Shown: positions 41,201-46,693 of the stretch, one piece after another
How the letters are laid out: the number at the start of each line of letters is the position of its first letter
Position numbering within the stretch: position 1 is the stretch's first letter
Assembly: GCF_947493425.1 (NCBI RefSeq)
Contig: NZ_CANLRP010000052.1
Coordinates: 1-46,693 of the forward strand
Length of the DNA stretch: 46,693 nucleotides
DNA from: an uncultured Microscilla sp.
GTDB lineage: Bacteria; Bacteroidota; Bacteroidia; Cytophagales; Microscillaceae
Reading direction: 5' to 3'
Notes under the pieces: model-generated
What the model saw: only the letters and a program-made list of their open reading frames with translations
Database searches by the model: none
Told to the model about the DNA's origin: nothing
Translations under genes and position numbers: made by a program

Positions 41201-41529
41201 ATTTTCAAAGTATTTTTTACAACTTGATTCATAATGCGCTCAAATACAGTAAAGACGATGCAGACCCAGTGATTCGTATTGAACACTATAAAAGGAAAAA
41301 AAAGGTATTCATTATTGTTGCTGATAATGGGCTGGGCATTGAGATGCATTATGCCAAACAGAAAATTTTTAATTTATACCAACGTTTTCACCCCAAACGC
41401 CCAGGCAAAGGTTTTGGGCTATATTTGGTGAAGACTCAACTGGAGGCAATGAAGGCTGACATTAGCGTAGCAAGCGAGCCCGACAAAGGTACAACGTTTA
41501 CCATTAGTTTTCCTCTACATAAGGCTTAA
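38281..41529 (+). CDS. Periplasmic-propeller sensor histidine kinase
   Basis: A 1082-residue inner-membrane sensor kinase. Order: signal peptide (about 1-21); a periplasmic two-component-regulator propeller (about 25-690) with repeats such as GLSQSAVSSIIQDRFGFLWVG and DGLNRYDGYTFKQY; a Y_Y_Y domain (about 695-765, FSFEVAGLGYS…RYKYKMTPLDTRW…LAPGTYQLEVRA); a transmembrane helix (about 763-786); a coiled coil (790-860); a phosphoacceptor domain with His875 in AFITAHNIRGPIARI; and a HATPase domain with N-box FYNLIHNALKYS, G1 VADNGLGIE and G2 GKGFGLYLVK. There is no receiver or AraC-type HTH domain, unlike the hybrid systems common in this phylum, so the response regulator is elsewhere. The ligand is unknown. 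Confidence 0.92.
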   Translation: MRCRISIIIVFMYLSNYFGYAQFNFRFKKITVKEGLSQSAVSSIIQDRFGFLWVGSRDGLNRYDGYTFKQYYHQADNPQSLPNSTIMQLSLDPQKNLWISTPGFLSRYQVNQDNFVSYPIALPKNTSSEPLIIKEIYWKNSQEALLTSSKGVILFNTNTHKVSIPKRYEKFKGVHVYAIAFDAPISEWIATHQGIYQARISDNKVSWTLRLASKQAPTYVIKTSENVVIGSVHENAYVFDALEQVFRKIPKAKGQKVVTTMKELSNNQVWISWGNVSILDTKGKYLNNITYEKNNPFSLSRDLVTSVYESQDGIIWLGTNGYGLNKLDLNLSRFGYIGAFPNTRVTLDEMYTQAMYTANDTLLYVSTALGLNIIDLFNKKSRVLTNNASVRSNRINCIVADSTQRLWLGSQDGLWKLENDQFINVDNQVIGRNVGINQILLVAPHTLMLATDAGTKLWNYQTKQLTHLSYTKSVNTCLPLPQGFLEGSRLGLREFDHQGQLKHHFKADNSQSPVQVNIITYIFRDSKQRIWLGSWGGGLTLYNPKNHKSTHYGKKDGLPNLVVYGILEDNRQHLWLSTNKGLSFFNTKTRQFRNFRETDGLQSDEFNTASFFKSPYGRMYFGGINGLTYFAPGTALQTQRYIPKTTLIGFTIDGKPGLRLDESFGVERIAQTGLVTLGSAVRKFSFEVAGLGYSLPGHTRYKYKMTPLDTRWIEMGKRRYIQFNNLAPGTYQLEVRAANSEGQWENKGLKITVIITRPLWRQWWFVALCAGLAFWLVFVLYIIRTRQLERKAQKLTATVKQRTQEVETKNNEIEAQNEELQTQAEMLIEKNELLEAIRENLEDKVRERTQNLTQLNEDLLEQNTKLEQFAFITAHNIRGPIARIQGLLQIMPDGVAPDIVGFLKLSIDELDQVIRDLVTILDVRNGVDQHFEKVELRALLMQTIQSLQDDIDKTNATINIDQFAPLTLNGVRPYFQSIFYNLIHNALKYSKDDADPVIRIEHYKRKKKVFIIVADNGLGIEMHYAKQKIFNLYQRFHPKRPGKGFGLYLVKTQLEAMKADISVASEPDKGTTFTISFPLHKA

Positions 41530-41566
41530 TATTGTGGAGCAACAGTTTTCTTGTAGTTTGGTAAAG

Positions 41567-42250
41567 TTATGCTGTAGCTTTTGCTTTACGCTTATTAGTA
41601 TGTGCCTGTAACATTTGATTATATACTTCTACTGCGCTTAGGGTAAGTATCCAACCTAACCAAAATGCTGCCATCAAAATATCGCGGTCGTTCGCTATTA
41701 TCATTTGTTTCAAGATTAAAAACACTACTCGAATAGATGCCACTCCTAAACCTATAGCATAACTACGAGCAACCCATTCGCGGTGCTGGGTAACCTCACC
41801 CCTACGAATATGGGCATAGGCTCTATAAGTGGCATATATCATAAACGAAGCAAATAACAATACGGGTATCAGCTCTATTACGCCAGCAAAAGGCACTAAA
41901 ATGGCGAACAAGATGCCAGACACGGCTCCTGTAATACTAAAGACCATGAATATTTTGCCCAAAGTACGGTGCAGTTGAGGGCGTTTTCGGCGAAAGCTTT
42001 TGCTAAACTGCATGAGTCCTATGATAAGGTATACTGCACCAAAAATACGGTGTACTACTTCAATGCCAGGCTTAGAGGCAAGTGCAGGTAATGCATCACG
42101 GGTATAGTCTGTACCATATAAAATATTGGATAACCAGAGATGTACTCCTTCAGGCAAAATGTAACGACTAAGACAGGCATATACTCCTACAACAGTAAGT
42201 ATACAGGCGGTGATATAACCTGCGCGTGCCAGAGTTTGAATTTGTTTCAT
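41567..42250 (-). CDS. DUF2306-type integral membrane protein
   Basis: A 227-residue membrane protein with about six hydrophobic helices. The pattern VVHRIFGAVYLIIGLMQF…RKRPQLHRTLGKIFMV…ATYRAYAHIRRGEVTQHREWVARSYAIGLGVASIRVVF matches the DUF2306 family, with conserved His residues (HR, LHR, QHREW) that resemble haem or redox sites. Function unknown. It converges on the histidine kinase gene with a gap of about 37 bases. Confidence 0.78.
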   Translation of the reverse strand: MKQIQTLARAGYITACILTVVGVYACLSRYILPEGVHLWLSNILYGTDYTRDALPALASKPGIEVVHRIFGAVYLIIGLMQFSKSFRRKRPQLHRTLGKIFMVFSITGAVSGILFAILVPFAGVIELIPVLLFASFMIYATYRAYAHIRRGEVTQHREWVARSYAIGLGVASIRVVFLILKQMIIANDRDILMAAFWLGWILTLSAVEVYNQMLQAHTNKRKAKATA

Positions 42251-42753
42251 GGTGCAATAATTTAGGTTACCCTCATTTCTTTTTGTGAGAGGTGCTAAAT
42301 GCTTAGGAATCGCCTCAATTTTCAGGGTAAAATCGAAAAAATGTGATTTCTCGTTTTAAATTTACGAAATACATTGATTTTAGGAAACATCGTATTTATG
42401 TTTTTATGGAATGAAACTATGCTTTTTGGGAATATCAATACAGAGTTAAAGTGTGTTTATATATTTAGCCGCAAAATTAAGGGAAGTATTGAGAATATAT
42501 AAGTGGAGATAGAGTAGGAAAAAAATTGAAGGAAGCCCTTTAATTAAATTAAAGGACCTACCCCCAACGTTTTTGGACTATGCTGACACAAAGTTAATAG
42601 TTTATGCTAATTTAAAAAATCAATTGCTAAAAAAATTAGCCTAAAACATATAAAGCCCTGATATTCAAAACACTAAATTTTAGTTAACGCAAAAACGCCA
42701 CAAGAGTGTGCTCCAGTGGCGTTATATACTATTAACTGACAAACTCTAAAAAG
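42251..42753. other. Intergenic region with palindrome and terminator
   Basis: A 19-base palindrome CCTTTAATTAAATTAAAGG lies at 42537-42555. The terminator of the BNR gene is at 42691-42723. No gene seen. Confidence 0.45.
42691..42723 (-). terminator. Terminator of the BNR-repeat gene
   Basis: AACGCCAC (42694-42701) pairs with GTGGCGTT (42716-42723); on the minus strand the stem runs into a T-run. It lies 30 bases beyond the BNR gene stop. Confidence 0.8.
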
Positions 42754-45700
42754 TTAGTCCATTTTCAAAGGTTGATAGTCTTTAAACAATTTAGGTTTGG
42801 CATTTTCTACCGCAGTACGAAACTCCTTCCAGTCTGTGGCAAAAAATTCATTGATTTGATTCACCGCATCCTTCATTGCTTTTTCGGCGAGGCGCATCAT
42901 GTTTTTCTGGTTGCTGTTAAACGCACCAAAAGCATTGCCCATATAGTAAGATGCCATGCCTACTTGTTGGGTTACTAGTTTTGGGTTGCGGTTGATTCCT
43001 TTTTGCTTTTGTTTGCCCAGCACCATTTCCATTAGTTTTTTCATTTTCTTCTTGGTGGCTTTGCCCTTCTTTCGGGCAGCCTTAACACCCTCACCTTTTT
43101 GACCTTTGAGCTGTGCCATGGCTGTTTTCATAGTTTTTTGTGCTTCTTTCATGCGGTTTACAGCTTTGGTCAATACCGCTACCTTTTGCATCATTTTTTC
43201 TGCGGTTTCAAGTTTTGCTTTTGCTACACTTATTGGCTCGCTCTTGCGTGGGTCAGCGATTACCTTAATAGTAGTAGAGTCTTTCTGCCCTAGGTAGCTC
43301 ATACGTATCTTGTAAGTACCCGGAACCACTCTGGCACCACTTGGCTCGCCTCTGCCTCGTCGACTACGCCCCGCATTGCGGTAAGAAGGAAAACGAACCC
43401 CTTTGCGGTCTAACCTCCAGTAAGTACGATTTAAACCGTTGTTGCGAGGTTTCACTTTAAGCGTTCGAATCAAAGTACCACTTTCATCAAATACCTCTAA
43501 CTTGACCTGCTTGCCTTTTTTCTTCATTTTCTTTTTGTCCTTAGGGTCTTTTTTAGCAGCTTTTGTCTTGCTGTCTACTTTGGCTTTCTGACCAGCTTTC
43601 TTTTCGGGCTTTTTTACCCAAAAACTCAACATAGCACCACGACGACGGTTTTGCCCGGCAAACTCACCTTGAGCAAAGAAACGCCCACCAGCACCTTGCT
43701 GATAGCTTGCCAGTACTGCAGTAGGTGGAGTAAACACTTTGATTTTTTGCGTCATTACTTCTTTGCTGCCTTCTTTGGCAAGCACCCGCAAAGGACGAAT
43801 ATCATCTAAGACATACGCTGCGCGCCCAAAAGTACCTATTACTAAATCGTGCTCACGGGGGTGAATCACCATATCCATAGTAGATACTGTGGGGTAACCA
43901 TTGGTCCATTTTGTCCAATTGTCGCCTGCATCTATGCTTACATACAACCCAAATTCGGTACCTGCAAACATGAGCTTAGGTTCTACTGGGTCTTGCACAA
44001 ACGAGAGCATGTACCCCCAAACTTTGTCGGTGCTTACCAAGTTTTTCCAGCTTTTGCCATAGTTGGTGGTGTGCAATAAGTAAGGCTTCCAATCATCGCG
44101 ACGATAGTTGTTAATCACTACAAATGCTTCGCCTTCGTTGTATTGAGATGCCCTGATTTGGGGAATCCAGCTTCCGGCGGGTACTCCCTTCATGCGGCTG
44201 GTCAGGTCTTCCCAGGTTTTGCCTCCATCGCGGGTAATCTGTAGTTTGCCATCGTCAGTGCCCACCCATAATAAACCTTGTTTTTTGGGGCTGGGCTCAA
44301 TGACCAAAATAGAGTTAAAATTTTCGGCACCTGTAATATCGGGGGTCAAGCCTCCGGTTTTGTTGCTTTCTTTTTGTTTTTCCTGGTCGTTGGTGGTCAA
44401 GTCTTCCGAAATAATATTCCAGTCTTCACCACCATTGATGCTTTTGTGTACATATTGGCTACCAAAGTATACCGTGTTTTTATCAAAAGGGTCTATAGCA
44501 ATTGCCGCATTCCAGTTAAAGCGCAAAGTTTTGCCTTCGGGGTGCACAGGACGTAGCAGCTCCTGGCTTCCGGTTTTACGGTCATACCGTCCCATAAAAC
44601 CTTGTTGTGACATGGAGTAACCAGTAGTAGGTGAAGTAGGTACTACATCGAAACCATCGCCAAAACTAAGCTCTTGCCAATAACTATTGCGAATGCCTCC
44701 TCTACGCCATACATAGGCAGGGCCACCCCAAGAACCATTGTCTTGCATACCACCATATACATGGTAAGGCATGGCGTTGTCAACATTAATGTGGTAAAAT
44801 TGCGCTACTGCAATGTTATTCATAAATTTCCAGGTCTTTGCCCGGTCGCGGCTAATGTACATTCCACCATCATTGCCCAACATCATAAGTTTACTGTTTT
44901 TAGGGTGAATCCACATGGCATGGTTATCGGGGTGTACATTGTTCATATACCCGCCAATCATTTTCCAAGTTTTTCCGCCATCTTCGCTACGAGAATAGTT
45001 AGACCACAGACTATACAAACGATTTTCGTTTTGGGTATCTACATAAATATCGGCATAATAAAAAGGACGGTTGCCAAAAGGACCTTTAGCGCCTACATTG
45101 CGCCACTTAAGACCACCATCGGTAGATTTATAAATGCCATTTTTCTTAGCTTCGATAAAAGCATATACTACATTGGGATTACTCTGGGCAATGGCAAGCC
45201 CCATTCTTCCTAAGTTGCCTTTGGGCAAACCATCTTTACTGCTAAGTTTTTTCCAGCTTTCACCACCATCAAAGGTTACGTGCAAACCTGAACCTTTACC
45301 CCCTGATTTGAACTTGTAAGGCCAACGGCGAAACTCCCATAAGGCTACAATGAGTTTATGAGGGTTGGTAGGGTCCATGACCATATCGGCTACCCCGGTG
45401 CGGTCATTGGCAGAAAGTATTTTTTTCCAGGTTTTGCCACCATCTATGGTTTTGTATACACCACGCTCTGGGTGATCGCCCCAGGCAGAACCTTGCGCGC
45501 CTACATATACAATATTAGGATTGGTTGGGTGCAACACAATGCGGTGAATGGTACGGGTTTTCTCAAGTCCCATTAGCTTCCAGGTTTTGCCACCATCTTG
45601 GCTACGAAACACCCCTCCCCCACTGGTTTGGCTATTTCGGGGGTTCCCCTCTCCTGTGCCTACCCACACTATATGAGGGTTTTGTTGGTTTACTGCTACG

Positions 45701-45984
45701 GCACCTACTGAGGCTATTTTTTCTTTTTCAAAGATAGGCTTCCAATCTACTCCACCACTTTCTGACTTCCACAAACCGCCCGATGCTGTACCACAGTAGA
45801 TAATGTTGGGGTTGTCGTATAAGGCATCTATTGATGTAACTCTCCCGCTCATCCCGCCAGGTCCAATGTTACGGGCTTTCATTCCTTTGAGTTTTTTCAT
45901 GTCCAGTTTTTGGGCTTGCCCTGGCAAGGCGACGCAAAGCAAGACAAAAACTGGCCACAAAATACTTTGTATATGTTTCTGCAT
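42754..45984 (-). CDS. Secreted BNR/sortilin-like beta-propeller protein
   Basis: A 1076-residue exported protein of the VPS10/BNR-repeat ('glycosyl hydrolase') group common in Bacteroidota. Signal peptide: KHIQSILWPVFVLLCVALPGQA. I start at 45984 rather than 46023, since the 13 extra residues would precede the signal. Many Asp-box motifs (S-x-D-G-G-x-T-W, for example SQDGGKTWKLM, TIDGGKTWKKI, SEDGGKTWKMI, TRDGGKTWEDL) form probably two seven- to ten-bladed propellers across residues 30-720. A Lys-rich linker (about 790-830) leads to a beta domain (VFDESGTLIRTLKV) and a long basic helical C-terminus. Despite the usual label, no catalytic residues can be pointed to. No T9SS sorting domain is visible. 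A terminator follows. Confidence 0.85.
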   Translation of the reverse strand: MQKHIQSILWPVFVLLCVALPGQAQKLDMKKLKGMKARNIGPGGMSGRVTSIDALYDNPNIIYCGTASGGLWKSESGGVDWKPIFEKEKIASVGAVAVNQQNPHIVWVGTGEGNPRNSQTSGGGVFRSQDGGKTWKLMGLEKTRTIHRIVLHPTNPNIVYVGAQGSAWGDHPERGVYKTIDGGKTWKKILSANDRTGVADMVMDPTNPHKLIVALWEFRRWPYKFKSGGKGSGLHVTFDGGESWKKLSSKDGLPKGNLGRMGLAIAQSNPNVVYAFIEAKKNGIYKSTDGGLKWRNVGAKGPFGNRPFYYADIYVDTQNENRLYSLWSNYSRSEDGGKTWKMIGGYMNNVHPDNHAMWIHPKNSKLMMLGNDGGMYISRDRAKTWKFMNNIAVAQFYHINVDNAMPYHVYGGMQDNGSWGGPAYVWRRGGIRNSYWQELSFGDGFDVVPTSPTTGYSMSQQGFMGRYDRKTGSQELLRPVHPEGKTLRFNWNAAIAIDPFDKNTVYFGSQYVHKSINGGEDWNIISEDLTTNDQEKQKESNKTGGLTPDITGAENFNSILVIEPSPKKQGLLWVGTDDGKLQITRDGGKTWEDLTSRMKGVPAGSWIPQIRASQYNEGEAFVVINNYRRDDWKPYLLHTTNYGKSWKNLVSTDKVWGYMLSFVQDPVEPKLMFAGTEFGLYVSIDAGDNWTKWTNGYPTVSTMDMVIHPREHDLVIGTFGRAAYVLDDIRPLRVLAKEGSKEVMTQKIKVFTPPTAVLASYQQGAGGRFFAQGEFAGQNRRRGAMLSFWVKKPEKKAGQKAKVDSKTKAAKKDPKDKKKMKKKGKQVKLEVFDESGTLIRTLKVKPRNNGLNRTYWRLDRKGVRFPSYRNAGRSRRGRGEPSGARVVPGTYKIRMSYLGQKDSTTIKVIADPRKSEPISVAKAKLETAEKMMQKVAVLTKAVNRMKEAQKTMKTAMAQLKGQKGEGVKAARKKGKATKKKMKKLMEMVLGKQKQKGINRNPKLVTQQVGMASYYMGNAFGAFNSNQKNMMRLAEKAMKDAVNQINEFFATDWKEFRTAVENAKPKLFKDYQPLKMD

Positions 45985-46693
45985 AATATAAATGTTATCA
46001 ATAACCCACAGTATTCGGTACACAGTTGTGTTTGCTTCTAATCATACTGCTTTTATCACCGAAAAAACCTGCGGAGTATTATGTTATGACTCTATAGTTG
46101 TTTTTTAATCGCTCTAAATTAACTGTTTGCCTTGCCACTTGGAAGCTACTTTTGTAGGAACAAAGCCAGGTTTTTATCAAAAATTGAATTATTCCTATAT
46201 TTAATATCACCAGTTACCACCACCTAAATCTTTTAAAAACCATTTAAAGGTATTTAAACTTATAAAATCAAGAGTGAAAGGAGGTGTACTATTTTTGTAA
46301 ATTAGGGAGATCATTTTTTTTATAAAAAAATGGTTTCACCGATGAACTTAATCATTTTAACCCCCAATTCAGTACTTATCCCGACAAACTATGTCTTCAT
46401 TTTTGGCTATCTAAAATTCTTTACAGGTGGGAGCTTTTATTCAGGTAAACAAAGGTGGGGCAGATACCTTTCAGTGGGATTTATCATTTTTTGGGGATGT
46501 TAAAAAAGTGTTAAGCAAGTAGGCGGCAAGAGGCAAGCTACGAGTAACAAGTATTTATACTCTAAACTAGTGCAACAGGAACTAAGTTAATATAGTATTA
46601 ATTTCCTTTTCCTTTGTAAAGCCTTTGAACTTCCACTTCAAAGGCTTTAACCAATGCTGATTATAACAATTGATATACCTTTCTATTGTTTGA
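45985..46693. other. Intergenic region upstream of the BNR gene
   Basis: No gene seen. TATTTTTG at 46290-46297 (plus strand) fits the -7 consensus without a matching -33. A block near 46510-46550 (GGCGGCAAGAGGCAAGCTAC) resembles the left part of the dispersed repeat at 24885. A perfect 12-bp inverted repeat, AAAGCCTTTGAA/TTCAAAGGCTTT, lies at 46618-46648 and lacks a good T-run on either side. Confidence 0.4.

Overview
The window looks like chromosomal DNA of a marine Bacteroidota bacterium, most likely a Microscilla-like member of the Cytophagales (inference). Supporting signs are the AT-rich intergenic DNA, promoters of the TTTG-N21-TAnnTTTG type (ohr, ruvB), a giant chitinase ending in a type IX secretion (T9SS) sorting domain, a periplasmic propeller / Y_Y_Y histidine kinase, and several Bacteroidota-type conserved proteins (SiaC/DUF1987, DUF2306, the family misnamed 'ABC transporter ATPase').

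Layout. 1-7.6 kb, minus strand: a PD-(D/E)XK-like nuclease with a damaged active site, a LolD/MacB-type ABC ATPase, an overlapping pair hldA-type kinase / TrkH K+ transporter, and a PLP aminotransferase. 7.6-9.1 kb: a gene-poor stretch with an IS200-type transposase remnant. 9.2-12.2 kb: a conserved hypothetical followed by aroQ, then the ohr-ohrR peroxide module and a VOC protein. 12.4-14.3 kb: three tandem paralogous small secreted proteins of unknown function. 14.6-20.9 kb: mtaB and a 1447-residue double-GH18 chitinase.

21.2-24.1 kb, minus strand: a dense array of 23 ordinary tRNA genes, arranged as three groups separated by hairpin terminators. Part of it is a 471-bp unit repeated about 2.5 times. 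In each repeat one tRNA locus is in the wrong order: the 3' half precedes the 5' half, separated by a spacer of about 20 nt and enclosed by complementary flanks. Two versions exist (CCA-type and GTT-type). They keep the same scaffold while their acceptor stems and flanking helices differ in compensating ways. I read these as candidate circularly permuted bacterial tRNA genes. This is the most unusual signal in the window.

25-37.6 kb: siaC-like gene, an isolated nuoB with rlmB, LEA2-like, LOR-like and unknown proteins, ruvB (apparently leaderless), an LRR protein, two small GTG-start membrane proteins, a ClpX-like ATPase lacking the zinc domain, menB, and a divergent SpoIIM-like/RDD pair. 38.3-46.0 kb: a propeller histidine kinase, a DUF2306 membrane protein and a 1076-residue secreted BNR-repeat protein. 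Imperfect intergenic repeats recur upstream of several genes.

All calls come from reading the sequence and translations by eye. No database or structure program was run.
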